This document shows, piece by piece, positions 1 through 11,996 of a stretch of 64,000 nt of DNA (the stretch's first letter is position 1; each line of letters opens with the position of its first letter). The DNA is taken from positions 87,963 through 151,962 of the forward strand of contig NZ_LQPW01000010.1 in NCBI RefSeq assembly GCF_002116635.1, read 5' to 3'. Under the pieces are notes generated by a model, which had not been told where the DNA came from, searched no databases, and worked only from the letters and a program-made list of their open reading frames with translations. The translations under genes were made by a program, and so were the position numbers. Source of the DNA: Mycobacterium szulgai (GTDB taxonomy: Bacteria; Actinomycetota; Actinomycetes; Mycobacteriales; Mycobacteriaceae).

Positions 1-2807
1 AGCATGGTGCTGGCCGGACGGGGCCGCACGCGTTGCGGCCACCAGAACCAGCGCCCGAGCAGTGCGGCTATGGACGGCGTCATGAACGAACGCACGATCA
101 GCGTGTCGAACAACAGACCAAGACCGATCGTCGTGCCGATCTGACCGAGCACCTGAAAACCACTGAACACGAAGGCACACATCGTCACCGCGAAGACCAG
201 GCCCGCAGACGTCACCACAGAACCGGATCCCGCCATGGCACGGATGATGCCGGTATTGAGGCCGGCGCCGATTTCCTCTTTGAACCGGGAGATCAACAAC
301 AGGTTGTAATCCGACCCGACGGCCAATAGCAGGATCACGGCCAGCGCCAGCACCACCCAGTACAGCTGAATGCCCAGCAGGTACTGCCACACCAGCAGCG
401 ACAACCCGAAGGAGGCGCCCAGCGACAACGCAACGGTACCGACGATGACCAGGGCGGCAACCAAACTCCGCGTGATCATCATCATGATCAGCAAGATCAG
501 CGCCAGGGCCGCGATTCCGGCAATCATCAGGTCGTACTTGGCACCTTCCTGAATGTCCTTGTAGGTGGCCGCGGTACCGCCGAGATAGATCTGCGCGCCG
601 GCCATGGGCGTCCCCTTCACCGCTTCGTGCGCGGCCTTGCGGATCGGCTCGATGTGCGAAATGCCTTCTGGCGTAGCGGGATCGCCTTCGTGGGTGATGA
701 TCATCCGGGCGGCCTTGCCGTCGGGTGAGAGGAACAGTTTCAGGCCGCGTTTGAAGTCGGGGTTGTTGAAGACCTCCGGCGGTAGGTAGAAGCTGTCGTC
801 GTTCTTTGCCACGTCGAACGCGCGTCCCAGCGCCGTCGCGTTTTCGATAGCGGCGGCGGTTTGAGCGTAGATACCCGAGAGTGTGGCGTAGTTCGCCAGG
901 GTCAAGTCGTGATTGGTTTGCTGGCTTTCGATCTGGGGCGGTATCAGGGCCACCAGCTTGGGTTGCAGCGCGTCGAGCCGGTCCAAGGTGGCGGTAAGGT
1001 CTTCGAATTTCTGGCTGAGCTGATCGACGCCGTCGAGCGCGTCGAGGACCGACCTGATCGCAAAGCACACCGGGATATCGAAACAGTGCTTCTCCCAATA
1101 GAAATAGCTACGAATCGGCCGGAAGAAGTCGTCGAAATTGGCGATCTTGTCCCTCAGCTCGTTGATGGTGGCGATGGTGTCGTGGAAACTCGCGGCCTCG
1201 GAATGGGTAGTGGCGGCCAGCTCCTGCTGTAAGACATACTGCTGCTTGAGAATGTTGATGGAATTCGACAGCTCGCCTGCCTGTCGGAGCAAGTCGTTCG
1301 CGCGATCCCGTTGGTAGCCAAGGTTTTCGATCTGGTTGGCGCTTTGCGCGCTGATCTGAAATGCGAGCGAGCTGTGGGTGAGCGGAGTACCCAATGGCCT
1401 GGTGATCGACTGCACCTGGGCGATACCCGGAATGTGAAAGACCGCCTTGGCCACCCGATCGAGGATGATCATGTCGGCCGGGTTGCGCATGTCGTGATCC
1501 GTCTCGATCATCAGCAATTCGGGTTCCAGCCGAGACCGGGAAAAGTGCCGTTCGGCCGCGGCGTATCCGACGTTGGCCGGGGCGCTGGCAGGCATGTATG
1601 GGCGCGTGTCATAGCTCGTCTTGTAGCCGGGCAGGGCCAGCAGACCCACGAAGGCCAGCGCGCATGCCACCGCGAGAACCGGTCCGGGCCAGCGCACGAT
1701 GCCGGTGCCGATCCGGCGCCAGCCGCGGGTTCTCATCTTGCGTTTGGGTTCGAACACGCCGACGCGGGCACCCAAGGTCAATATGGCCGGCGCCAGGGTG
1801 AGTGCGGCGACCAGCGCAATGAGAATGCCCAGCGCGGCCGGCACACCCAGGCTTTGGAAATACGGCAACCGGGTGAAGCTCAAACAGAATACGGCGCCGG
1901 CGACGGTCAAGCCCGACCCCAAGACAATGTGGGCGGTTCCGCGAAACATGGTGTAGTACGCGGCATCTCGCTCTTCTCCGGCGCCGCGTGCCTCTTGATA
2001 ACGGCCGACGAGGAATATCGCGTAGTCGGTTCCGGCGGCGATGACGAGCAGCGTGAGCAGATTCGTCGAGTAGGTCGAGAGCCCGATGATCCCGCCGTGA
2101 CCGAGCACAGCGACGATGCCGCGCGCGGCGGCCATCTCGATGAGGACCGTCACCAATACCAGCAACATGGTGAAAAACGACCGGTAAACGAATAGCAGCA
2201 TCAGCGCGATCACCCCGACGGTTATCGAGGTGACCTTCGCGGTTCCCTTGCTGCCCACGTCGAACTGATCGGAGATCAGCGGCGCCGCGCCGGTGACGTA
2301 GACCTTCACCCCGGGCGGCGGCTTGGTGTGGTCGATGACCTCGCGCACCGCACCCACGGACTCGTTGGCAAGTGCGGACCCCTGATTGCCTGCGAGGTTC
2401 AATTGCACGTAGGCGGCCTTGCCGTCGGTGCTCTGCGATCCCGCGGCGGTCAGGGTGTCGCCCCAGAAGTCCTGCACGTGCTCGACGTGCTTGCGGTCCT
2501 GCTCGAGTTTGCGGACCAAGTCGTCGTAGTAGCGGTGGGCATCGGCGCCGAGCGGCTGATCGCCTTCCAGCACAACCATTGCCGTGCTGTCGGTGTCGAA
2601 CTCCTTGAACACCTGGCCGATGCGCTTGGTCGCCTGCAGCGACGGCGCCTCGGGCGCGATCAGTGCGACGTTATGAGTCTTGCCGACTTCCTCCAGTTGG
2701 GGCACCAGGGCGTTCGTTACGGCCGCCAGCGCCACCCAGAACAGCAGGATCGGCACCGAGAGCCGGCGGATGGCGCGCGGTATCCGCGACGGTTGCTGCT
2801 CGCTCAT
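1..2807 (-). CDS. mmpL: MmpL-family RND lipid transporter, 3' end cut by window edge
   Basis: Reading the reverse strand from the ATG at 2807 gives 935 uninterrupted codons up to the window edge. Family members such as MmpL4/MmpL5 are about 960-970 residues, so only a short C-terminal tail is missing. The N-terminus is [20 protein letters not shown], followed by a transmembrane segment, a large periplasmic domain, a helix block containing [16 protein letters not shown] and, in the second half, the matching [16 protein letters not shown]. These paired Asp-Tyr motifs are the proton-relay signatures of MmpL proteins. Its start overlaps the mmpS stop by 4 bp, so the two are translated together. 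MmpS/MmpL pairs export lipids, siderophores or drugs across the inner membrane; the substrate cannot be told from sequence. Confidence 0.95.
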   Translation of the reverse strand, partial: MSEQQPSRIPRAIRRLSVPILLFWVALAAVTNALVPQLEEVGKTHNVALIAPEAPSLQATKRIGQVFKEFDTDSTAMVVLEGDQPLGADAHRYYDDLVRKLEQDRKHVEHVQDFWGDTLTAAGSQSTDGKAAYVQLNLAGNQGSALANESVGAVREVIDHTKPPPGVKVYVTGAAPLISDQFDVGSKGTAKVTSITVGVIALMLLFVYRSFFTMLLVLVTVLIEMAAARGIVAVLGHGGIIGLSTYSTNLLTLLVIAAGTDYAIFLVGRYQEARGAGEERDAAYYTMFRGTAHIVLGSGLTVAGAVFCLSFTRLPYFQSLGVPAALGILIALVAALTLAPAILTLGARVGVFEPKRKMRTRGWRRIGTGIVRWPGPVLAVACALAFVGLLALPGYKTSYDTRPYMPASAPANVGYAAAERHFSRSRLEPELLMIETDHDMRNPADMIILDRVAKAVFHIPGIAQVQSITRPLGTPLTHSSLAFQISAQSANQIENLGYQRDRANDLLRQAGELSNSINILKQQYVLQQELAATTHSEAASFHDTIATINELRDKIANFDDFFRPIRSYFYWEKHCFDIPVCFAIRSVLDALDGVDQLSQKFEDLTATLDRLDALQPKLVALIPPQIESQQTNHDLTLANYATLSGIYAQTAAAIENATALGRAFDVAKNDDSFYLPPEVFNNPDFKRGLKLFLSPDGKAARMIITHEGDPATPEGISHIEPIRKAAHEAVKGTPMAGAQIYLGGTAATYKDIQEGAKYDLMIAGIAALALILLIMMMITRSLVAALVIVGTVALSLGASFGLSLLVWQYLLGIQLYWVVLALAVILLLAVGSDYNLLLISRFKEEIGAGLNTGIIRAMAGSGSVVTSAGLVFAVTMCAFVFSGFQVLGQIGTTIGLGLLFDTLIVRSFMTPSIAALLGRWFWWPQRVRPRPASTM

Positions 2808-3235
2808 CCGGACTTGTCCAGGCAGAAGGTGTAGGCACGGACTTTGTTCACGGTGCGTTCGTCCTTGACCTCTCCGTTGACGGTGATGCGGCAGCCCAGG
2901 GTGTCACCGTCGCCCTGCGCCACCACATTGCCGACGACGGCGGGCTCGGTGGTGGTGATGGTGAACGACCAGGGCAGCGGGGCGTTGAGCACTTGCTGGG
3001 GTTGGGCGTTGACGTCCAGATAGTTGATGGTCGCGACGGCGCCGGGAGCGCCGAAGACTTCCAGCACTACCTGTTTGGGGTTGAACGGAACGATCTCGTT
3101 GGAGATGCCGCCTTTGCCGGCGGCGTCGCTCTGGGAGCCGAAGATTCCGTGTAGCCGGTAGATGGCGAAGCCCGCTGCCGCGACGACGATCACCGCAACG
3201 AGGGCCATCCACCCTCGCTTCACCAGGGCAGCCAT
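2804..3235 (-). CDS. mmpS: MmpS-family membrane accessory protein
   Basis: 143 residues: one N-terminal transmembrane helix (about 9-26) and a small extracytoplasmic beta-rich domain with VTINYLD-like and W-x-F-T-I elements and two cysteines near the C-terminus, the usual MmpS layout and length. MmpS proteins are periplasmic adaptors for their cognate MmpL and are needed for export of siderophores or complex lipids in characterised cases. It lies directly upstream of mmpL with an ATGA overlap and downstream of a TetR gene, with a palindromic operator-like site in the gap. The TetR protein probably controls the pair. Confidence 0.93.
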   Translation of the reverse strand: MAALVKRGWMALVAVIVVAAAGFAIYRLHGIFGSQSDAAGKGGISNEIVPFNPKQVVLEVFGAPGAVATINYLDVNAQPQQVLNAPLPWSFTITTTEPAVVGNVVAQGDGDTLGCRITVNGEVKDERTVNKVRAYTFCLDKSG

Positions 3236-3310
3236 CGAAATCTCACTGAAAGTCCGTTCACCCGTTGACCTTTCGACGAGCGGGCGACACGATCACGTTA
3301 GTGACTATGA

Positions 3311-3333
3311 CAGTACGGTACTGAACCGTACTG
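3311..3333. promoter_or_regulatory. Palindromic operator upstream of mmpS-mmpL
   Basis: A perfect 9-bp inverted repeat, CAGTACGGT and ACCGTACTG, separated by ACTGA, sits between the TetR stop and the mmpS start. A further ACCGTAC half-site lies at about 3347-3353 and a small TCAC-GTTA-GTGA repeat at 3293-3304. Size and symmetry suit a TetR dimer. That the neighbouring TetR binds here is inference. Confidence 0.6.
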
Positions 3334-3367
3334 CACAAGAGACGTCACCGTACACTTTGGAGTCGGG

Positions 3368-3972
3368 CTAATCGGTGCGGCGGGTAAGGCCGGGGATGAT
3401 GAAGTCGTCAACGAGGGCTTGCACCGTGCGACTGGTAGGTGGCCGTTCGGGAAGGATGGCCCGGAAGATCAGATACCCCGGCAGCAGGTCCCACAAATCG
3501 TCGGTGATGGCCGACTCGGCAATCTCGCCGCGCTCGACGGCTTGCCGAAGGACATGCTGGATTACGGCCTTGCGCTGATCGATGAACTGGCGCTGCATGG
3601 CTTGGTTGAGCGCGGGGTGGCGGGATATCTCGACGAGCACGGCGCGGATGGTGCCGGCCTGTTGGTGTACCTGCTGACAGCAGATGTCGCCCAGCTTGAG
3701 CAAGTCACCGCGCAGCGTGCCCGTGTTGGGCACGACCGCTACTTGCCGAACCCCCTCGATGAATGCGGCCAATACCAGCTCGGCTTTCGACGGCCAGCGG
3801 CGGTACACCGTGGCCTTGCTGGCGCGCGCGGTGTTGGCCACCGCGTCGACCGTCAACCGGTCATACCCGTGCTCCTGCAGCAGCTGCAAAGTCACGGCGA
3901 GCAATTCGGCCTCGCGCGGCGACCACGGCGACAAGTCCGCGGACCGGTCGGCAGCCTGTGTCATAGCGCCCA

Positions 3973-3973
<1 letters not shown>
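3368..3973 (-). CDS. TetR/AcrR-family transcriptional regulator
   Basis: 201 residues from the GTG at 3973; an ATG three codons later (3964) is an equally good start. The N-terminal helix-turn-helix is clear (LTVDAVANTARASKATVYRRW, about residues 40-60, with the family's TVYRRWPSKAEL motif), followed by an all-helical ligand domain. The GTG overlaps the ligA stop by one base, so it may be co-transcribed with ligA. Its position just before mmpS-mmpL and next to a palindrome suggests a local repressor of the transporter. The ligand is unknown. Confidence 0.9.
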
Positions 3974-6063
<2,090 letters not shown>

Positions 6064-6213
6064 TTATCGAAGCGGTCCGACCTTCATACAGCGCCGACCT
6101 CGGCGTCGCGGAAACATGAACCGTCTTAGAACGCGACCGAATCCCCGGACGGGTTAACGGCTGGGCGCTACCATACCGCCCGTCCAGCAAATCGATGTGG
6201 CGTTGGGAGCAGA

Positions 6214-7914
6214 ATGACATATCTACTCGTGACACCCGAAGCGCTAGCGGCGTCGGCCGATGATCTGGCCGGAATCGGTTGGGCGGTCAGCGCGGCCAAT
6301 GCGTCCGCGGCGGCCCCGACGACGCGGGTACTGAGTGCCGCTGCCGACGAGATTTCGACGGCGATCGCGGCGACGTTCGACGCGTACGCCCAGTCGTATC
6401 AGCGGGTTGCGGCGCAGGCGGCAGCATTTCACGAGCACTTCGTCCGTGCCCTCACCGCCGATGTCGGTCACTATGTGGCCGCCGAGGCCGCCAACACCAC
6501 GCTGCAACAACTGGTACTGAACGCCGTGAATGCGCCCACCCTGGCGCTGCTGGGGCGCCCACTGATCGGCAACGGCGCCGACGGCGCGCCGGGGCAGCCC
6601 GGCAAACCTGGCGGGCTCTTGTATGGCAACGGTGGCAGCGGCGGCAGCGGTGCGGCCGCCGGGCAGGTCGGCGGCGCCGGCGGCAGCGCTGGACTGATGG
6701 GTAACGGGGGCAGCGGCGGGGCCGGAGGCGCCGGGGCGGCTGGCGGCAAGGGCGGTAACGGCGGGTGGCTGACCGGCGACGGCGGGCATGGCGGTTCGGG
6801 CGGCAACGCGTCGGTAGCCGGCCAATCCGGTGGCAGTGGCGGCGCGGGCGGTGACGCCGGGTTGTTTTTTGGCACCGGGGGTGCCGGTGGCGCGGGCGGA
6901 TTCGGTGCCCAGGGCGCGGCCGGGACTAATCCGACCGCCCAGCCGCCTTTCACCCATGCCAGCAACGGCACCCCAGGCGCTTCCAACACGAGCGGAAATG
7001 GCGCTAATGGCACAGCCGGCGCCGACGGGTCCGTCAGCGGCCAGCAAGGCGGCACCGGCGGCCAGGGCGGCAGCGGCTCGACGACGACCGACGGGACGAG
7101 CGCCATCGGCGGCACCGGGGGTACAGGGGGCGCGGGCGGACCCTTGGCGCCCGGCGGCAACGGTGGGCGGGGCGGTCAGTCCAGTGCCTTCGGCGCCACC
7201 GATTCAGGTGCGATCGGCGGCACGGGCGGTGTCGGCGGGACCGGGGGTGCCGGCGGCGCCGGCGGCAATGGCGGCAACGGGGGGAACGCGACGACCGGCG
7301 ATGCGGCAAGCATCTCCATCGGGGGTGCCGGTGGCGCCGGAGGCACCGGTGGCCTCGGCGCCACCGGTGGCAACGGTGGTACCGGCGGCATCGCCTCGAA
7401 CACCGCAACCGGCGTCTCGGCCGGCGGGGCCGGCGGTGCTGGGGGCGTCGGCGGTGTCGGCGCGTCCGGAGGCACCGGCGGTGCCGGCGGTGCCGGAGGT
7501 AGCGGCGGCCGGGGCGGACTGCTTTTCGGTACCGGCGGTGAGGGCGGCGCCGGCGGCGCGGGTGGCAACGGCGGAATCGGCGACCGCGGCGGCGCGGGCG
7601 GCACCGGCGGAAACAGCGGCGGCCTGATCGACCCCGCTGTCATCGACAACGTGGGCGGGAACGGTGGCGACGGTGGTGTCGGCGGAGCCGGCGGCGACGG
7701 CGGCAACGGTGGCGACGGCGGCAGCGCCGGTGCGGGCGGACTATTCGGCCACTCGGGCGCCGGCGGCCTGGGCGGCGCCGCCGGCCACGGCGAAGCCGGC
7801 GGCCTCGGCGGTAACGGCGGCAACGGCGGCGACGGATCCATCGACGGCTTATCCGGCAACAGTGGCGCTCAAGGCGCCAGCGGGCAGTCCGGCGTGGACG
7901 GGGATCCGGGCTAA
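6214..7914 (+). CDS. PE_PGRS family protein
   Basis: 566 residues. Residues 1-95 form a PE domain (MTYLLVTPEALAASADDLAG, then AAADEIS and a helical segment); the linker carries the typical LLGRPLIGNGADG, followed by about 440 residues of Gly-Gly-Ala/Asn repeats. PE_PGRS proteins are surface-associated or secreted through ESX-5, and the PE domain carries the export information. The gene sits between ligA and the Rv3015c homologue, which are neighbours in M. tuberculosis, so it is an insertion or a lineage-specific retention. No YxxxD/E export motif could be placed with confidence. Confidence 0.95.
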   Translation: MTYLLVTPEALAASADDLAGIGWAVSAANASAAAPTTRVLSAAADEISTAIAATFDAYAQSYQRVAAQAAAFHEHFVRALTADVGHYVAAEAANTTLQQLVLNAVNAPTLALLGRPLIGNGADGAPGQPGKPGGLLYGNGGSGGSGAAAGQVGGAGGSAGLMGNGGSGGAGGAGAAGGKGGNGGWLTGDGGHGGSGGNASVAGQSGGSGGAGGDAGLFFGTGGAGGAGGFGAQGAAGTNPTAQPPFTHASNGTPGASNTSGNGANGTAGADGSVSGQQGGTGGQGGSGSTTTDGTSAIGGTGGTGGAGGPLAPGGNGGRGGQSSAFGATDSGAIGGTGGVGGTGGAGGAGGNGGNGGNATTGDAASISIGGAGGAGGTGGLGATGGNGGTGGIASNTATGVSAGGAGGAGGVGGVGASGGTGGAGGAGGSGGRGGLLFGTGGEGGAGGAGGNGGIGDRGGAGGTGGNSGGLIDPAVIDNVGGNGGDGGVGGAGGDGGNGGDGGSAGAGGLFGHSGAGGLGGAAGHGEAGGLGGNGGNGGDGSIDGLSGNSGAQGASGQSGVDGDPG

Positions 7915-7923
7915 CGCGAGTTG

Positions 7924-8943
7924 TCAGTCACCGTAATCCGCCAACCCTTCGGCGGCCTTGCGGGCCAGTCCGATCGCGGTGCGGGCCCACTGCGACGTGG
8001 CGCCGGCCAGACCGCAAGTCGGGGTGACTCCGATCCGGCCGGCCAGCGCCGAGCGACCGAATCCCAGCCGATCGGTCACCGCGAGCACCGCACCGGCCAC
8101 CTCTTCGGCCGACGGGCGACGCTCCGGGGCACTGGTAGCCACTACGCCCAGCAGCACGGTGCGGCCCGATTCGACGAATTCCGCGATACTTTCCAGATCC
8201 GCTGCCCGCAGCGTGCCGGCATCCACCGAAATCGCACTAATAGCGCTGCGCTGCAACAGGTTCCACGGCAGTTCCGGCGCACAGACATGCAGCACCACGT
8301 CCGCGCCCGCGGCCTGGACACAGGCGTCGAGCAGTGCGCCGGCCACCGCCTCGTCCAGCGGTGCCACCGGGCTGAGCTCGGTGACTCCGCTCAGCCGCCC
8401 GCCCAACGCCGCCGGCAGCGAAGGCTCGTCGAACTGCACCACCACCGGCGTATCGAGACGGCGCGCCAGCGCCGCACGGTGGGCCGCGACGCCTTCGGCC
8501 AACGACGCGGCCAGGTCACGCACGGCGCCGGGATCGGTGATCGCCCGGTGGCCGTTGGCCAGCTCCAGGCCCGCCGCCAACGTGACCGGCCCCGGAGCCT
8601 GCACCTTGACCACCCGCCCGGAACCGCGCAGGCCCGCGATTTCCCAGGCCTCCTCCAGCGCGTCCATGTCCTCGTCAAGCAGGCTGACCGCCCGCCGCGT
8701 CACCGCACCGGGCCGGGCGACGACGCGGTATCCGCGCGGCATCGTGTCGATGGCCACGTCGATCAGCAGTGCACCGGCTCGCCCCAGCATGTCGGCGCCC
8801 ACTCCCCTGGCGGGCAACTCCACGAGATGGGCCAACGCGCCCGCCAATTCACCGACCACGACTTCGGCCGCCGGCCGCGCGGCGACGCCCGGCCACGATC
8901 CGATACCGGTGGCTGTCGCGAAATGAGGGGCGAAAACACTCAC
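7924..8943 (-). CDS. MetE-like (cobalamin-independent methionine synthase C-domain) protein, Rv3015c homologue
   Basis: 339 residues from a GTG start. The N-terminus (ATATGIGSWPG) and probable zinc ligands, His/Cys in VVLHVCAPELPW and Cys in GVTPTCGLAG, match the UROD/MetE-like fold that in true MetE transfers a methyl group to homocysteine. It is far shorter than full-length MetE (about 750 residues) and lacks the folate-binding N-terminal half, so the methyl donor and substrate are unknown. It is divergent from lpqA and convergent with the PE_PGRS gene. Orthology to Rv3015c is inferred from context and overall similarity. Confidence 0.85.
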   Translation of the reverse strand: MSVFAPHFATATGIGSWPGVAARPAAEVVVGELAGALAHLVELPARGVGADMLGRAGALLIDVAIDTMPRGYRVVARPGAVTRRAVSLLDEDMDALEEAWEIAGLRGSGRVVKVQAPGPVTLAAGLELANGHRAITDPGAVRDLAASLAEGVAAHRAALARRLDTPVVVQFDEPSLPAALGGRLSGVTELSPVAPLDEAVAGALLDACVQAAGADVVLHVCAPELPWNLLQRSAISAISVDAGTLRAADLESIAEFVESGRTVLLGVVATSAPERRPSAEEVAGAVLAVTDRLGFGRSALAGRIGVTPTCGLAGATSQWARTAIGLARKAAEGLADYGD

Positions 8944-9037
8944 CGGGCAACCGTATTCGACGTCAGATCACTGGCGGGTCCCCAGGGGTGTTTACGCCCG
9001 GGCCGCACGGGTAGGTTCGACCGCGGAAGGGTGGCAG

Positions 9038-9667
9038 ATGGCGAGACTGATACGGCCGTTGCTGTTGTCTTGCGCAACGTTGCTGGCGGTTGCCTGCACG
9101 CGGGTGGTGGGCGGTGCGGCGTTGCCGGCATACGATGCCACTCCGCTGGGCGTGCTCGATACCGGCGCGCTGCTATTGGACCAGTCGCGAATGCGCGCGA
9201 TTACCGGCGCCGGTGAGCATTTGACGATCATCCCCTCGATGGATGGCAGGTACCCGGTGGACATCGACGCACTGGCCGAGACAGCGCCGCCGGAATGCCG
9301 CTTCATCTTCGCCGAAACGGCGACCTTCGGTCCCGACGTTGCGGGGTTTCACAAGACCACGTTTCAGGATCCGCCGGACGGACGCCTGATATCCGAAGGT
9401 GCCGCAGCCTATCGCGATGCCGACACTGCCCGTCGGGCCTTCAATGCCCTAGTGACCTCAGTGGGCAACTGCGCGGCCACTTCCAGCGGCTGGCTGTTCG
9501 TCAGCCACTGGAAAACCGACGGCGACTCGCTGCACATGCGCCCCGGCGATTGCGGCCGCGACTACCGGATCCTGTCAGTGGCGTTGGTCGAAGTGACCTA
9601 CTGCGGCTTCCCGCAATCGGTGTCTGACATCGTGATGACGAACATCGCCGCGAACGTGCCAGGCTGA
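9038..9667 (+). CDS. lpqA: Lipoprotein LpqA
   Basis: 209 residues. The signal peptide ends in a good lipobox, LLAVAC, with Cys20 as the lipidation site. The mature part contains four further cysteines and resembles the extracellular sensor domain seen in PknH and several mycobacterial lipoproteins (ITGAGEHLTII, then CRFIFAE and VAGFHKTTFQD). It is likely anchored to the outer face of the plasma membrane; no function is established. Its place after the Rv3015c homologue matches Rv3016. In M. tuberculosis the Rv3017c-Rv3023c esx/PPE cluster follows; here mnmA follows at once. Confidence 0.88.
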   Translation: MARLIRPLLLSCATLLAVACTRVVGGAALPAYDATPLGVLDTGALLLDQSRMRAITGAGEHLTIIPSMDGRYPVDIDALAETAPPECRFIFAETATFGPDVAGFHKTTFQDPPDGRLISEGAAAYRDADTARRAFNALVTSVGNCAATSSGWLFVSHWKTDGDSLHMRPGDCGRDYRILSVALVEVTYCGFPQSVSDIVMTNIAANVPG

Positions 9668-9680
9668 CTCGGTCCGCGGG

Positions 9681-10769
9681 TCAGGCCCGGGCCAACCGCG
9701 AGGTGCCGGCGATGGTGGCGCTGCCAAGCACTTCGTCGCCGTCTGGATCCGGCCGGTAAAGCACCACAGTCTGGCCCCGCGCGACGCCCCGAAGCGGGGC
9801 ATGTAAGCGCACAGCGAGTTCGGCGCCGCTCAATTCAGCTGTGGCACTGGCGGTTTCACCGTGCGCCCGAACCTGCACTTCGCACTCGAGGGGCCCTGCC
9901 GGTGCGGTTCCGGCGGTGAAGATCGGCGCCCGCCCGGTCAGCGCGTGCACGTCGAGCTCGGCCGCCTCGCCCACGTGGACTGTTGCGGTGTCGGCGTCGA
10001 TCTGCGTGACGTAGCGTGGGCGGCCGTCCGGTCCGGGCCCGGCAATGCCCAGCCCTTTGCGCTGGCCGATGGTGAACCCGTGCACTCCGTCGTGCTCGGC
10101 GAGCACCGCGCCCTCGGAATCGACCACGGCACCGCGGCGCACACCGATGCGTTCACCCAGAAATGCGCGGGTGTTGCCCGAGGGAATGAAGCAAATGTCG
10201 TGGCTGTCAGCCTTGTCGGCGACGGCCAGACCGCGGCGGGCCGCCTCGGCGCGAATTTGCGGCTTGGGGGTGTCCCCGATCGGGAACGCCGCGTGCCGCA
10301 GCTGCTCAGCGCTCAGCACCGCCAGCACGTAGGACTGATCCTTGTCACGGTCGACGGCACGGCGCAGTCGCCCCCCGGACAACCGCGCATAGTGTCCGGT
10401 TGCCACGCAGTCGAAACCCAGCGCCAGCGCTCGCACCGACAGGGCCGAGAACTTGATCTGCTGATTGCACCGCACGCACGGATTGGGGGTTTCGCCGCGG
10501 GCGTACGACGACACGAAATCGTCGATCACATCCTGCTGAAACTTTTCCGCGAAATCCCATACATAGAACGGGATGCCGAGCACGTCGGCAACGCGGCGGG
10601 CGTCTGCCGCGTCTTCCTTGGAGCAGCAGCCGCGCGACCCGGTGCGCAGGGTGCCCGGTGCGGCGGAGAGCGCCAGATGCACGCCGACCACGTCGTGACC
10701 GGCTTCGACCATCCGGGCGGCGGCGACCGACGAGTCGACACCACCGCTCATCGCGGCGAGAACCTTCAC
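9681..10769 (-). CDS. mnmA: tRNA 2-thiouridylase MnmA
   Basis: 362 residues, full length for MnmA/TrmU, with a GTG start. It thiolates U34 of tRNA-Lys, -Glu and -Gln. The PP-loop ATP site is SGGVDSS (about 8-14). Catalytic cysteines are Cys98 in NPCVRCN and Cys193 in HDICFIP, and the [10 protein letters not shown] segment of the central domain is present. It follows iscS by zero bases on the same strand, which fits the sulfur relay: IscS supplies the persulfide used by MnmA. Corresponds to Rv3024c. Confidence 0.97.
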   Translation of the reverse strand: MKVLAAMSGGVDSSVAAARMVEAGHDVVGVHLALSAAPGTLRTGSRGCCSKEDAADARRVADVLGIPFYVWDFAEKFQQDVIDDFVSSYARGETPNPCVRCNQQIKFSALSVRALALGFDCVATGHYARLSGGRLRRAVDRDKDQSYVLAVLSAEQLRHAAFPIGDTPKPQIRAEAARRGLAVADKADSHDICFIPSGNTRAFLGERIGVRRGAVVDSEGAVLAEHDGVHGFTIGQRKGLGIAGPGPDGRPRYVTQIDADTATVHVGEAAELDVHALTGRAPIFTAGTAPAGPLECEVQVRAHGETASATAELSGAELAVRLHAPLRGVARGQTVVLYRPDPDGDEVLGSATIAGTSRLARA

Positions 10770-11972
10770 CTACGGAGCCCCCGCGGCGGCCAGAGCGGCT
10801 CGCCTGGCACGCGCCACCGCACCCGGTAACACGTCTAGAGCCGCGTCGACATCGGCGTCAACACTGTTGTGCCCCAATGAAAGACGCAGCGATCCGCGGG
10901 CGCTGGCGGGATCGGCGCCCATCGCGATCAACACATGCGAGGGCCGCGCGACGCCGGCCGTGCAGGCCGAGCCGGTCGAACATTCGATTCCGTTGGCGTC
11001 CAACAACATCAACAGCGCATCGCCTTCGCACCCGCGGAAAGTGAAGTGCGCGTTGCCCGGTAGCCGCTGGGGGTACCTCCCGCTTGCGGGGGACGGATCG
11101 TGAGCACCGTTGAGGCGAACATCGCCGATTTCGGCGAGCACACCGTCGACCAGGCGGTCCCGCAACACGCGTAGCCGGGCGCTGTTGACCTCCAGCCCGT
11201 CGACTGCGATCTGGGCCGCGACGGCCATCCCAACTGTACCGGCGACATCCGGTGTGCCGGAACGGATATCGCGTTCTTGACCGCCGCCGTGCAATATCGG
11301 CACGCAGGCGACATCGCGGCGCAGCAGCAAGGCGCCCACGCCGGGCGGGCCACCGAACTTGTGTGCGGCCACGCTCATCGCCGACAGTCCGCTGGCTCTG
11401 AAATCGACCGGCAGCTGTCCGACCGCCTGAATGGCGTCGCTGTGCATGGGGACGCCGAATTCGGCTGCGACGGCGGCCAGCTCGACGGTGGGCATGATGG
11501 TGCCCACCTCGTTGTTGGCCCACATCACCGATACCAGCGCGACATCATCGTGGTCCTGCAGCGTCTCGCGCAGCGCCGTGGCCGACACCGAACCGTCGGC
11601 CGCGGTGGGCAACCAGGTCACCTGGGCGCCTTCATGTTCGACGAGCCAGTTGACCGCGTCCAGCACGGCGTGGTGTTCCACCTCAGTGGTGACGATGCGC
11701 CGACGGCCGGGTGCTGTGTCGCGGCGCGCCCAGTAGATCCCCTTGAGCGCTAGGTTGTCGCTCTCGGTGCCGCCCGCGGTGAAGACCACCTCGGATGGGC
11801 GCGCGCCCAGCTTTTCCGCGATCAGCTCCCGCGATTCCTCGATCCGCCGGCGCGCCGTACGCCCGGAAGTGTGCAGCGACGAGGCATTGCCGACGGTACC
11901 CAGGACGGCCGTCATCGCCTCGACGGCCGCGGGGTGCATCGGGGTGGTGGCAGCGTGATCCAGGTAGACCAT
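10770..11972 (-). CDS. iscS: Cysteine desulfurase IscS
   Basis: 400 residues from ATG 11972 ([11 protein letters not shown]); upstream in-frame codons are not family-like. A PLP enzyme that takes sulfur from cysteine for tRNA thiolation and Fe-S clusters. The PLP lysine is Lys205 in [10 protein letters not shown]; the persulfide cysteine lies in [11 protein letters not shown]. Compared with the M. tuberculosis protein as I recall it (393 residues), there is an 8-residue net insertion, SPASGRYPQ, before [10 protein letters not shown]. It is encoded by a GC-rich hairpin-forming stretch described separately. The operon order acyltransferases-iscS-mnmA is conserved. Confidence 0.97.
   Translation of the reverse strand: MVYLDHAATTPMHPAAVEAMTAVLGTVGNASSLHTSGRTARRRIEESRELIAEKLGARPSEVVFTAGGTESDNLALKGIYWARRDTAPGRRRIVTTEVEHHAVLDAVNWLVEHEGAQVTWLPTAADGSVSATALRETLQDHDDVALVSVMWANNEVGTIMPTVELAAVAAEFGVPMHSDAIQAVGQLPVDFRASGLSAMSVAAHKFGGPPGVGALLLRRDVACVPILHGGGQERDIRSGTPDVAGTVGMAVAAQIAVDGLEVNSARLRVLRDRLVDGVLAEIGDVRLNGAHDPSPASGRYPQRLPGNAHFTFRGCEGDALLMLLDANGIECSTGSACTAGVARPSHVLIAMGADPASARGSLRLSLGHNSVDADVDAALDVLPGAVARARRAALAAAGAP
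11065..11094. repeat. Short palindromic element inside iscS
   Basis: A GC-rich stretch containing CCCGC-TT-GCGGG and GGGGGTACC. On the coding strand it encodes the extra residues of IscS in frame. It resembles short palindromic repeats I recall being scattered in non-tuberculous slow growers. No second copy was noticed in this window, so its repeat nature is inference. Confidence 0.45.
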
Positions 11973-11996
11973 GACCCGCCCCACGATACCGGCCGG

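Noticed and set aside
33..3154. Forward-strand open frames over the mmpL/mmpS region
   Set aside because: They are antisense to a continuous MmpL/MmpS coding sequence and show no family-like pattern.
6471..7859. Long Pro-rich reverse-strand frames over PE_PGRS genes (also at 14.5-15.6, 49-54 and 62-63.7 kb)
   Set aside because: Gly-codon repeats read backwards give Pro/Ala; these frames mirror PGRS and have no independent support.
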